Shown: positions 34,501 through 44,032 of the stretch, piece by piece | Layout of the letters: every line of letters starts with the position of its first letter | How positions within the stretch are numbered: position 1 is the first letter of the stretch | DNA from: Bondarzewia mesenterica | Taxonomy: Eukaryota; Basidiomycota; Agaricomycetes; Russulales; Bondarzewiaceae | Direction: 5' to 3' | Assembly (NCBI GenBank): GCA_004802705.1 | Contig: SGPL01000230.1 | Span: forward strand, 1 to 44,032 | Length of the DNA: 44,032 bases | Translations under genes and position numbers: made by a program | Notes under the pieces: generated by a model | The model's input: the letters and a program-made list of their open reading frames with translations, nothing else | What the model was told of the DNA's origin: nothing | Databases searched by the model: none

Positions 34501-36692
34501 GGGGTTGAGGTTGTCCTTGCGATTGGGTGTACGTGTTTGGGTATGGATTATTTGGGTAAGGGGCAGATGGTGGATACGGCTGTTGCTGGACTGGAGGAAT
34601 GACGGGTGCGGGCATTGTGTTGAAGGTCGCGGAAACGGGACTGATGAGTGGGACCGAGGGATGAGAAGGAAGAGTGGGGGATGTCGGCGTGTATGGTGGC
34701 GGCGGCGCTTGGTTGACGACGACGAGGGGTGCGTGCAGTGCACCACGCTTCTTTTCGTTGCGAAACGGTGATGCTTCGGAGGTCCGTGCGGCAATAACAG
34801 AAGGGGATACTGGGCGCGAGGGACCAGCTTGTGGTGCTGCTTCAGTTGCGGTGGTGTATTCAGGCTCGTCATCATCCACCACAATGGGCCTGGTCTCTGC
34901 AACTTCAGAGTAGAATGACTGGGAGGTAGGGTTCGGCGTGGGGCTCGTCGGACCTTGGTCACTCTCCATTTCCTGTATAAGAGCACTAGCGGCCCCGTCG
35001 GGTGGGTGGTCAAAGTCAGCGGTCGAGGGCGATGTGTCGTACATGCTTGATGACGTCTGAAGAGCGGGAGAAGACATGGGTGATCCAAAGGTCGTGTGAA
35101 GCAGTGGAGTTTCGGAGTATTCGGACGGCGTTGTTCTGTGCTTGTTCGAATCTTCGAGAACCAGTGCTGGAGGAACGCGTTTCGGCTCATCGGTGTGCGA
35201 GGCAATGGCCGTGGATGACTCTGCCAATTCTTCAGAGTAGTGCGAATTCTCGGAACGGCGACCGGCCGGGTCTTCCGATGGTGGCCTGTCGATGGAGGGA
35301 CGCCGGAAATCAAAGTCGAGCGGTACGGGCGGAGGGATGTCCGCGCCCGTGTACGTCGACATCTTGGACATGCGAGACATCTTGGATGCCATGGACATGC
35401 GCGAATACCGATAGTTATCATAGATATCCGACGCGCCCTCCCAATCCTCGCCACCAAACTCGGACTCGGAGGGGACCATAGATAATGAGGGAGATTTGGG
35501 TTCGGCGGGGGGAGGAAGGGGGGGAGATGGCATCTGGAACGTCTCCACTTGTGGGGCGAGGTCGGACGTCGGCGGTGGATTCGGAGTGGATTGGCCAGGG
35601 GGGCCTTCGACAGTGGATTCGATGGAGGACGGGGATGGAGAACGGCGGTCTGATGATTGCGAATCTCTGTGTGAGGCCAACGAAGAAACATCGTCTTCGT
35701 CGTCGCCTGTGACGAAATCTTGTAGCAAGGACAAGCCGATGCCTGACACTCCATCAGAAGCGACAGAGACACGGGAAATGCGGACACTGAGGGAGTCATC
35801 GAGTGTTCGATCTTGTATTGCTGAAGACAGCGATGACTCAGTGGGATTGGGCGATGATCGGTCAACGGGCGGAGGAATTGGAGAAGAAAAGGGGACGGCG
35901 GAAGGCTCGCCTACAATATGTTTATCGTAACTGGAAGCTCGAGAATTCATCGAATCCAAAGTGGGCATCCTAGCTGGAAGAGGGTCGTGTTTGGAATATG
36001 TTTCGGTGGTCGGAAAGTCGAAGGGGGTAGTGGGGAGGAGGACTCTTGAGCAGAGGATGTGGAGGAATAGCTCATATGGGGTGCGGAGACAGACTCTGTC
36101 ATCTGGGGGGAGAGGGCCTGCATCGATACGTCAGAAGTATCGGACATGGAGGGCTGGATGATGGGAGAAGAGACCAATGAGAGACGACTGGGTCTTGAGG
36201 GTGGGGGGGAAGTGGGTAAGGAGTGGAGGGACACGTCGTCGTCCTGGAGTGTGATGGACCTGGCTATGGAAGGAACGGGGCTCTGAGTGGAGAGATTCCT
36301 AGGCGTGAGTGATGAACGAGAATTGGAGGAGCGTTTTGTCATGACGGGGGTTTTCAGCTTCGAGTGGAAGTGGACGTAGGCACCGTCGAAGCGACCGACG
36401 ACGCCTTCGCAGTAACCCTGGCACGAAGCTGAGGAGGTGAATAGCGCGTAAATTGAAGAAAACGCACGAGATAGGCATCTTTTTGGTCTGTGAGTTGCAT
36501 CAGAACGGTGATCTCGTCGCCCTAGGAAAGGTGAGTGCGGTATTCGGATGGGCTCATTTCGCGAACACGGCGTACCTTGAGGAACATGAGGTCCTCTGGG
36601 TGTTTGGCGACACAATCCTGGGATGCCGTGCACTTTCCGATGCCGCCCTTGGCTGCAAAGCGAGTCCAGCGAGAGAGCTCGCTGGCGTCCAT
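31588..36692 (-). CDS. SH3 domain plus TBC (RabGAP-like) domain protein
   Basis: The ATG at 36692 opens an SH3 domain split over three exons: ASQDCVAKHPEDLMFLK, GDEITVLMQLTDQKDAYL, GYCEGVVGRFDGAYVHF. A Ser/Pro-rich region follows; a 50-base intron near 36090-36040 is needed to move from MSDTSDVSMQAL into VLLPTTPFDFP. A very long exon to about 33870 and another to about 32380 encode some 1,000 disordered residues with Pro-rich stretches. The TBC domain follows: KIRKLLAEGVPASVRYQVWA, IEKDARECFEGQ, LLQAYLTMVPDIQYDRG, intron, LAIIAGHLLQQSPEEDAFW, then YFLRVWDIFLCEG and VAFLFRVGLAVITCCRRALL. The stop is at 31588. Eight exons, about 1,500 residues. The usual IxxDxxR and YxQG fingers read IEKDARE and YDRG, so GAP activity is doubtful. 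The in-frame stop near 32328 lies inside a GT-AG intron. Confidence 0.85.
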
Positions 36693-36991
36693 TGTGGGGG
36701 GAAATAAGGGACGGTCAGGAACGGAAGGGTAGACTGGGAAATTATAAGAAAGATGGGTCTGGCCGTGGGTCTTGAAAGACAAGGATATAGAGTAAGCACC
36801 GAGAGGGGGGAAGGGAGAGAAAAAGAAGGGATTGAAAGGAGAGAGGGTCTGACAGAAAGCGGGACCAACGCCGCGCCTTTGAACACTTTGCTGGGACGGA
36901 CTCTGACGGACTCTCCTCGTTCTCAGGTTAGGGTTTTCCTATTCTCAAGGTCGAGCCTACAACATGTCCCGTACTCTACGTAACCGTACAT

Positions 36992-37558
36992 CTACTGAGC
37001 CTGCTGACGCTGCTCGAGAGCCGTCTGTATCTCGACCAGCTGAGGGGTCCCGTGCGGAATGAGACGGAAAATCTAGATCAAGAACCTGGTCAAAGACACA
37101 CCTCCAACTTCTTTTTCTCGGATTTGTCGCCGATGGTTTGCAGACGCGCTTCCATGCGCTTTCTGTCAGGGCATTGGGTCGTCAGTCGTCCAGACAACTC
37201 CAGAATTCGAGTGCAATTCCCAACGCACGTCTCTCCGCGGATAAAGTCCAGCCGCTTGTCCACGTTCCCCTTGGCCTCGGTTTGGTCCTGCTTCACCAGC
37301 ACAGGCCCAACCAGCTTGTACACCACATTGTTCGGCGTCAGCAGCGCAAACTCCTGCAGTCGGTCATCACATCGTCAGGCGCGGCGCGACGTTAGAGCAC
37401 AGACGGATCCAGGAGAGACGGACACTCGCCTTTTTCACGAGCTCGTTCTCGGACAGCTGCGCCTCAAGCCTCTGCCGTGCCTCGACTGCACTCGACAGGT
37501 CGGCCTGCAGCTTCTGATATTCGGTCGACGTGGTTTGCAGGCGCGCCTCGAGCGACAT
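36992..37558 (-). CDS. PFD6: Prefoldin subunit 6 (beta type)
   Basis: A subunit of the hexameric co-chaperone that delivers unfolded actin and tubulin to the CCT chaperonin (yeast Yke2). Four exons: 37558-37430, 37353-37229, 37162-37102 and 37039-36992, giving 120 residues with every phase correct. The N-terminal helix is YQKLQADLSSAVEARQRLEA, then QLSENELVKK. The beta-hairpin core is EFALLTPNNVVYKLVGPVLV, with KQDQTEAKGNVDKRLDFI after it. The C-terminal helix is KRMEARLQTIGDKSEKKKLE, then LVEIQTALEQRQQAQ. Length and layout are typical. Intron 1 (37429-37354) starts with GC rather than GT (AAG|GCGAGT), a rare but known donor class. The gene shares a 141-base divergent promoter with VTI1. Confidence 0.92.
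37354..37429 (-). other. GC-AG intron in the prefoldin 6 gene
   Basis: The donor context AAG|GCGAGT matches the rest of the consensus well. The acceptor is ACTGCAG. Splicing here is required to link VKK to EFALL in the prefoldin fold, and no GT donor nearby preserves it. Confidence 0.8.
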
Positions 37559-37699
37559 TGTCCTGCGCCAGAGTGGGAGATGGCGAGAGGAGGGGGTCTG
37601 TCTCTTCTCAGATAGGAAGGTCCTCCCCACGTGCACACGTAAACAGCCCACCACTGCGTCACTCAATCTGCTTTCTCTCCCTCGCATAAGTTGCTGACC
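37559..37699. promoter_or_regulatory. 141-base divergent promoter, PFD6 / VTI1
   Basis: Start codons on opposite strands are separated by 141 bases, so both core promoters must overlap or abut. No clear TATA box was seen. Confidence 0.6.
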
Positions 37700-38676
37700 A
37701 TGGACAACTCGCCCACCGCTTTGTTCGATTCGTACGAGCAGGACTTTCAGCAGATCTTGCAAAGCATCAGGGATAAACTCGATGGTGAAGCCAAAGATCA
37801 AGGAGGAGGTCAGTCCCAAGACGTCCCTTGCTGCGCACCTTTCTCATCCTTTTGTATCTTCGTACAGAGCAGAAGAAGGCCGCGTTGCGGCGCGTCGAGA
37901 TGGAGCTCGACGAGGCAGACGAGATGGTGCGTGCTTACTCTCTGAGACTATTGTAGCCAGCGACCCCAATCCAGTTTCCCCTCCCTCGCCGCAGGTCTCC
38001 CAAATGGAAATCGAGATCCAAGGGATCCCCCAGTCCCTGAAAGCGACGTACCAAGCCCGCATCCGCTCGGCCAAGGCCGACCTCACGCGCTACAAGAAAC
38101 TCTCCAAAGACATGCACACCCAGCTCTCGCGCGCCGACCTCCTCTCGTCTCGCGGCGGCGGTGGCGGCGTCACCTCGGACGAGCCGTATGGGACGAGCGA
38201 TCGGATGCGGCTGTTGGCTGGGAACTCGCTGCTGGAGGACGGCTCGCGAAGACTACAGGAGAGCCATCGGATCGCGCTCGAGACGGAAGAGCAGGGCACG
38301 GATATTTTGAGGAGTCTCAGGGTGCAGAGGGAGCAAATCGAGAATGCGCGGGATACGGTGAGTCGTCTTCCTCGCATGTTGCTATGTGATGCTGAATACA
38401 TCCTGGTGTGTCGCTGCTCAGCTCGGGACGGCGGAGACGTCGATAGGACGCGCGACTGGCACGCTCAAGCAGATGATCCGACGGTACGTCTCGCTCTCCC
38501 GTCTATGCGTACCTGCCGACGTTGTTCTGATAGCTGGGTCTGATCGACCATGGTTCAACCTTTGACATGGGCTATTTTGCGCACGCAGGATGTACCAACA
38601 GCGCGTCGTCACGGCGGCTATCATCCTCGTCCTCGTTCTCCTCATCGCCATCATTCTCTGGGAGAAGCTCCGTTAG
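37700..38676 (+). CDS. VTI1: Qb-SNARE Vti1
   Basis: A SNARE for Golgi-to-endosome/vacuole and intra-Golgi fusion. Five exons. MDNSPTALFDSYEQDFQQIL begins the N-terminal three-helix bundle, which continues through KKAALRRVEMELDEADEMV, SQMEIEIQGIP and KADLTRYKKL. The SNARE motif includes RLQESHRIALETEEQGTDIL and REQIENARDTL, where the Gln is the zero-layer residue, then TAETSIGRATGTLKQMIRR. The final exon, MYQQRVVTAAIILVLVLLIA plus IILWEKLR, is a C-terminal tail anchor. Stop TAG 38674-38676. About 225 residues, normal for the family. A five-residue poly-Gly lies in the linker. Divergent from prefoldin 6. Confidence 0.92.
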
Positions 38677-39229
38677 TTACCGCCAACACGCGTTCTCGTG
38701 CTATCCCTATACCAGGAGTGGACGCTGTGACACCCCACCGAATCTGATCTCTGTGCAACTGCACACTGGCTGTGGACTACGAGGTTGCATTCGTCTGTCA
38801 GATTATTTATGTAACTTAGTTGGTGTATATATGACTTTTGTTTTCAATGGAACTTGGGGGTTATACGTCAATAGCTAGCGGGAAGGACTGTACGGTCAAA
38901 CACTCCGGCATTGGAACAATGCGGGTACTCGGAGCGTCGGCGCGGTGGACCGCGCGAGACGGGTTTTCTCCGCGTGTGGGGTCCTTGTGCGGGGAACCGT
39001 TGATTCTTGTAAACACACATTGATTCCCCCCACCACCGCGCACGGACCTTTATCTTACTTTAAAATACTCCATCCTGCGCTCCCGCGACGTATCTGATCC
39101 TGTTCTATCGCCCAAGCTTCGTTATTCTCGAGGACAAATACCCCGTGCACGCGCTTCATCTCCAGCGCCAACACACTTTTAGCTAGAGGTCGACACGCAA
39201 CGTACGCAGCATCGACACGTTTGTTAGAC
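38677..39229. other. Intergenic, no gene seen
   Basis: VTI1 3' flank and promoter of the Mpv17-like gene; nothing else recognised. Confidence 0.5.
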
Positions 39230-40349
39230 ATGGCTTCCGCGTTCAGAGCCTACAAGTGCGTCCTCGATCGATTTATTTAATTTTGTAATCCACGCTGACT
39301 CGGATGCGTGCACGCGCCTCGACCCAGCAACCTGCTCCTCCGCCGCCCTCTCGCCACCCAGTGCATCACTTCGGCCGTCCTCTTCGGCGCGGGAGACGTG
39401 CTCGCTCAGCAAGCGGTCGAGAAGAAGGGTTCAAAACACGACGTGCGTTGACACCTTATCCTTGCCATATCATCTTCATCGAACGACGGTCGTTTTTTGA
39501 CTCGCCCGCGTTCTCGTAGCTCGTCCGTACCGCGCGCTTGGCGTTTTATGGGGGTGCGTTTAATTTCCGGCTTGCGTCTCTCTCTTGCTCACATGTTGAC
39601 GTTGTGTGTAGGCGCCCTCTTCGGCCTGCCCATAACGAGATGGTTCCAGTTCCTGGGTCGTCTGCAATTCGCCAGTCCCGCAAAAGCTGTCGTGTATCGC
39701 GTATGTCCCATCGCATATTCGTTCGACCCACGGCTTACCCTCAAATGCTCTGCATCACAGACGTTTCTGGACCAGTCGCTCGCCGCCCCCAGTGAGTCCT
39801 CGGTCATGCGCGTGTCATCCACAGGGGGCATAGGCGCTCACCGTGCTTCGCAGTTGCCGTGGGGTGGTTCTTCGCGTGGATGCCAATACTCGAGGGTAAG
39901 GGCACAAGGGAAATATTCGACCGGCTGAGCACTGTGTGTCCCAACATGTTCCCTTCTTCATCTCCGAGCCGGTGCTGATTTCATCTATCTCCTCGCGTCC
40001 GTGATCACAGGCATACGCACCTACACTGTTGCACAATTGGTCCGTTCTCATCTCAGAAAAACACCGCTGACTGGTGACACGCATTCCTCATGTCCTTTGC
40101 ACACAGGGGAGTGTTCGTTCCTTGTCAAGTGCTCAACTTTGCCTTGGTCCCCCCACAATTCCGCTTCGTCTTTGTTGGTGTTGTCAGTTTATTCTGGAGT
40201 ATGTTCATGTCTCCTCGTCTTCTCTTCCCCCTCACTGTCGCGGGCATCACTGAATGTTCTGTCTCTCAGATACTTACCTCAGCGCTGTAAACGCCCATTC
40301 GAAGAGGCCCGAGGACCAGATAACAGATATAGGATTGACGCTTGCTTGA
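39230..40349 (+). CDS. SYM1: Mpv17/PMP22-family membrane protein, Sym1-like
   Basis: Family members are four-helix proteins of the mitochondrial inner membrane or peroxisome, with channel or stress-related roles (yeast Sym1). About nine short exons, all with phase-consistent GT-AG introns: [110 protein letters not shown]. Then come the family signature [20 protein letters not shown] and [15 protein letters not shown]. The Trp-x(4)-PxQxxNFxxVPxxxR signature is met in form, here [20 protein letters not shown]. The stop is TGA at 40347-40349. About 200 residues, normal length. The call to Sym1 rather than another family member is inference. Confidence 0.88.
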
Positions 40350-40626
40350 TGGAGTTTTGTGGAGTATGTGATGATTTTCGTAATTCAGAACTGCGTCTGC
40401 TTTTTTTTGGCTGGGTGCCGGTGAGAGATCGACGTGGTGAAGCAGTGTCAAACCGACAAGTCCCGATTCAATCCCAAGGGCAACAGATCGACGAATCGGC
40501 GATGCAATGCCCCGGTCCCTTTGCAACTGGCACTCCACTTTTCCCTGACCCCTTACTCTCGCACGCTAACCGCTCTTACTCCTTTCCCATGGCCTACTCC
40601 TTACTCTTTTCAACACTCTGCTCACC

Positions 40627-42502
40627 ATGCAACGAACTTTCAGAGCCGCTCAGAGGTTCTTGGGTCCCTCGAGTACTACCGTTAGCTTCACGGGCGCTCA
40701 GCAAGCGGAATTCTTCAAGCACACCAGTGGGCGGTGGTTATACAATGAGGAAGAACGTAAGTGTCTCGCCTTAATCCTCACTCATTCTCGATGCTCAATG
40801 TGGCGGGTCTTAAGAAAATGCATCCCGATATGTGAGGTTCGATGTCGACGAGATTCAACGAGTTGCATGCGCTGCGGTCGGAGCTCAACGGTGCGTTCAA
40901 TTTAAGAAGCTGGTCGAAGGTATGTACGCTGGGTTTGCCGAATTCTAAATCGTGTGACACGGCCTGCAGGCTCATACAATAAGATTTTTGATCTTAACTT
41001 TGACAACGGCGCAGAGGCGATCGCGCGCATTCCGTGTCCTTTAGCTGGACCCCCTTTCATCACTACGGCTAGCGAGGTCGCCACGCTTGAGTTCGTACGA
41101 GACGTGCTTGATATACGTGCACCCCGCGTATACGCCTGGAGCGCCAGAGCCAGCGCGAACCCTGTCGGTGCCGAGTACATCATCATGGAGAAGATACAAG
41201 GTGTAGAATCTCGTCGACGCTGGACGCATCTCGCGAAAGGACCGGAAGTGTTTCCACTCCTATACGGTGTTTTCGATATCGAGACTAGATTCGAGAGAGC
41301 GCCTTTCTCGCAGATGGGAAGCCTCTACTTCAAGGACGACGTCAGTCCCGAATTGCAAGACCGCCCCCTGTTCTGTGCAGACGATCTTCCGGATGAGGAT
41401 CCTCCAGACGACGATCCAGACGACGATCCTGAGCTACTCGGGAAGCTGAATGCAGCCAAAGAAAAGTATCGCATTGGCCCCATCGCAGACCGTCAGTGGT
41501 GGCGCGCTGGACGAGCAGAATTGCCTGGTAATCACGGTCCATGTCAGTTGTCTGGATTTCCTGAATGCATATCATGCTGACGGTTGGGACTGATTTACAG
41601 GGCCTGATATGCATTCCTTTCTTCTCGCTGCCGTGAATTTAGAACGCGCCTGGCTTCATCGGCACGCTTCTCGGAATGTCTTCCCACGAGGCCGTCGTTT
41701 CCCATCTTACGATATATCTGCGCACCTCAGGATTTTGGACATGTGTGCCAAAGCGATTCCGCACATAGCTTACCCACCCACGCTGTGCTTCCCGACGCTT
41801 TGGCATCCCAACATCAACCATTCGAATTTGCTCATTGCCCCTACTGGTCCTGCCGAGATTGGGGGCCTTGTCGATTGGCAAAGCAGCATCATAGCGCCTT
41901 ACTGCATGCAGGCTGGGTTTCCAGAGGCTTTCATTTACACGGGTGGCTTGATCGACATCCCAGAAGGCCGGGTCACTCCTAAGCTTCCCAGCCACGTTTC
42001 GACGTTGAGTCCTGAGGAGCAAGAGGTTTACCGTGTGCACTTGAAACTCGCGATGAGGCAGAAAGCATATGAACAGAAGATCGTGGAGGAGAACATAGGG
42101 AGGTCGATCATATTTTTGCTGCCGTTTGGTGCACAGCTGGGATCCTTGCCCGTCCAGGTCATCAGATCTTGGAGTGATGGTGTGGTACCCCTACGACAAT
42201 CACTCGTGGATCTTCGAAAGGAATGGGAATCTGTTGTATCTGAGAACGTGCAGTGTCCCATATCCTTCACGGATGAGGAGCTCCGGGCGCATGAACAGGA
42301 AGTCCAGCAGTGCCTTAAATATGAAGGATCTATTATGTCTTTGACCGAGGATCTTGGTTGTGAAAATGATGGATGGGTAGCGGACGAAGAATATAGCAGG
42401 GCAGCGAAGATGTTAAAGGAGCGAAAAGAAAATTGGGATGATGAGGCGAATGGTGGTCCGTTCCCTTACGAAGATGGATCAAACTCCTTTTTTCTGTCTT
42501 AG
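40627..42502 (+). CDS. AIM9-like phosphotransferase (APH/kinase-like fold)
   Basis: Related to the mitochondrial AIM9 family of APH-type phosphotransferases. The ATG at 40627 opens an exon with FFKHTSGRWLYNEEE, then QNASRYVRFDVDEIQRVACA. After a second intron, GSYNKIFDLNFDNGAEAIAR carries the nucleotide-binding loop and strand. PRVYAWSARASANPVGAEYI and IMEKIQGVE follow. The catalytic segment in the last exon reads LWHPNINHSNLLIAPTGP, then IGGLVDWQSSIIAPYCMQAG. The HxD Asp expected after HP is Asn, while the DFG-like Asp of VDWQ is kept. A strongly acidic insert (DLPDEDPPDDDPDDDPELL) sits in the middle. The stop is at 42502. About 560 residues, normal length. There are four exons; the Met at 40627 precedes a basic stretch (QRTFRAAQRF) compatible with a mitochondrial presequence. 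Activity is uncertain. Confidence 0.82.
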
Positions 42503-43223
42503 GTCTTGCACACGTTTTTTTTGGTTGTATTTGTACCACTTTCTTCGGGACCAGTACGTACAAAACTGTAGCACAGACTACGAATAAGAGGTCAGCCAAG
42601 GGTTTGCGAAGGAGCTAGCGATCCTTTGAGTCAAGGCGAAGACATTTTCCTAAACGAAAGCGGCCACATGCACATCGGCGTCAGACATCATATACATACC
42701 GTCTGCGCCCTCGCGGACGCAGTTGACAAGGCCCTTGAACCTGGTAATCTGCACCTATCTGAACTCACCATTGGTGGTGTCTCCGCACGCGCGCTTCGTT
42801 TCTGCCCCTGCTGATCCTCCCACCCTGATAACGCACCTGCACAAGCAGGCTTGGAACTAGTCTCCGTAGCGACCTACACAGAAGACAGTCGTTCTGTGTT
42901 AAGGCTTGGAACGCATTTGTCTTCTGCTTGGAATCGGGACATCTGCGTCACACGAGGTCACGACTGGTGTCGCAGTATTAGTGTCGCAGTGGCGTGTCAG
43001 ACACGGATTAGTACCCTGAAGTACGAAGGTTGAACTTGGAAGTGTCCACTGTCTACAACCTGCTAACTTGTGGCGTCGCGCGACAGGAAAAGCGAGACAA
43101 AACAGCGTCCAGTGGCAGAAGCGGCGAAAGCGCGAACTTTGAACGTTTGAACACCCCTACTGGTACGTCGTTCTTGATTTCAATGACGTTTGTAGCCGGG
43201 AACTGACGATTTGGCAGTTCGAC
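42503..43223. other. Intergenic, no gene seen
   Basis: One short frame (42626-42814) has no recognisable domain. The right side is likely the promoter of the last gene. Confidence 0.45.
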
Positions 43224-44032
43224 ATGGCCTTCGCGGGTGTCAATCCACATATGTTTGACCCTTTTGCTGTTCAACCCGTTAAATTATCACCTGGGGACGG
43301 ATCCATCTATCTTTCGGATATCGAACATCCTTGGCCAGTTTGTTTCTCTGCCGCAGTGTCCAAAGTGCTCGATGACGACGGAATACCCAATTTTCTCTGG
43401 GGGGACCTCCTCAATTGGTGGCGTGGCAATCCTCATATGCCAAGCGTACGTCTTCCCGCTCCATAAGATTTTCATGTCTCTAGGTCCTCACGCTCTAACT
43501 GATTGCATTCATCCTCAGATGTGTGGTTTCGTGGTGCCCGGAGAATGCCTTGACAAAGCCATAGCCGCAATCGCCCGCGCCGGATTGCCTGAGTGTACCT
43601 GCACATGCCCGCTCCATATAGCAGACCCAGCTTCAGGAATCTCTCTTCCCGTGCACTTTTCGGTACCGCAGCCAATTGGGAACACCTTCCTTTTCCTGTG
43701 CACGAATGAAACTCTTCTCAACCTGATTCCGCTCACACCCGCCCATCCAAATCCAGCTTCTTTGCAGTACGACCGACTCAGGATCTCCTTGCAAGACCAT
43801 TTTTATCTTCCACGCGTTGACGAGGATATCCAGTCGAACCTCGCCGAGGGCACTTACATGGTGAATGTCCTCACTGCAGCGAGTCTGTTCAAGGCTCTTT
43901 TACTTCTCGACGTTTTCTCACCCCCCGACCGCGTTGGAATCGGCTACATGTATGCGGGCGTCATCCTCACGATGACATGTGATGCGACTGCGCTTGGACC
44001 ATGTAGNNTNTGNTTNNCNCNNNCTACAGNNA
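43224..44032 (+). CDS. Unidentified protein, 5' part only (runs off the window)
   Basis: Not recognised. The ATG at 43224 starts MAFAGVNPHMFDPFAVQPVK. Exon 1 continues through GIPNFLWGDLLNWWRGNPHM to a GTACGT donor near 43447. The second exon, from about 43520, is open to the window end. It contains MCGFVVPGECLDKAIAAI, a Cys-rich patch PECTCTCPLHIADP, then HFSVPQPIGNTFLFLCTNET and LQYDRLRISLQDHFYLPRVD. Near the end, AASLFKALLLLDVFSPPDRV reads as an amphipathic helix and IGYMYAGVILTMTC as a hydrophobic one. The smooth frame over both exons supports a real gene. The 3' end is missing, and the last bases contain ambiguity codes. Confidence 0.6.
44007..44031. other. Ambiguous bases at the right edge
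   Basis: A mixture of N and called bases suggests a contig or read end with poor base calls. Frames crossing it should not be trusted. Confidence 0.9.

Noticed and set aside
34390..35865. 491-codon frame on the minus strand in another frame of the SH3-TBC gene
   Set aside because: Pro/His/Arg-rich out-of-frame shadow of the low-complexity linker; the other frame connects correctly to the SH3 and TBC exons.
37073..37101. 29-base intron at the end of prefoldin 6
   Set aside because: Too short; the next acceptor (CCCCTCAG, ending at 37040) gives a 62-base intron and a better family match (KLE|LVEIQ).
1..44032. CRISPR arrays, bacterial-style operons, transposon terminal repeats
   Set aside because: No regularly spaced repeats, no transposase or reverse-transcriptase sequence and no long terminal repeats were recognised.

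Overview
The window reads as nuclear DNA from a filamentous basidiomycete, most likely an Agaricomycete. Genes are broken by many introns of about 50-70 bases, almost all GT-AG. The families are typical of mushroom-forming fungi: an F-box/LRR-like protein, an ArAE_2 (Brefeldin A sensitivity-type) transporter, an AIM9-like phosphotransferase and Ser/Pro-rich regulators. There are no bacterial operons, no CRISPR array, and I found no tRNA or rRNA gene. The last bases (from 44007) carry ambiguity codes, so the right edge is probably a contig end.

Layout. (1) 1-8 kb is an eroded zone. It holds an N-lobe fragment of a CaMK-type kinase, an intact F-box gene, a frameshifted M20 peptidase pseudogene (minus), a small single-pass membrane protein gene (minus), an M28B (glutamate carboxypeptidase II-like) pseudogene missing its catalytic core (minus), and an orphan N-terminal exon of an ACS-family MFS transporter. 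(2) 8.1-13.3 kb holds a large many-exon ArAE_2 membrane protein gene (minus) divergent from LSM6 (plus). (3) 15.5-16.7 kb holds a peroxisomal 2,4-dienoyl-CoA reductase (SPS19-like, minus). (4) 16.7-26.1 kb is gene-poor and holds one HMG-box transcription factor (minus) between gene-free flanks of about 3.0 and 4.7 kb. (5) 26.1-30.3 kb holds a six-BRCT DNA-damage scaffold of the Rtt107/Brc1 type (plus). (6) 31.6-44 kb is compact: an SH3-plus-TBC protein (minus), prefoldin subunit 6 (minus) divergent from the Qb-SNARE VTI1 (plus), an Mpv17/Sym1-like membrane protein (plus), an AIM9-like phosphotransferase with a substituted catalytic Asp (plus), and an unidentified gene cut by the window end (plus).

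There is no co-functional cluster. These are mostly independent housekeeping genes beside a decaying region. I see no clear new multi-gene system. The most unusual single items are the SH3-TBC protein with degenerate RabGAP finger motifs, the AIM9-like protein with HxD changed to HxN, a stop-free 60-base intron inside the HMG box, and the cluster of four decayed genes. Splice sites were inferred by eye from GT/AG signals, reading-frame continuity and remembered family conservation. Exact exon edges are predictions.
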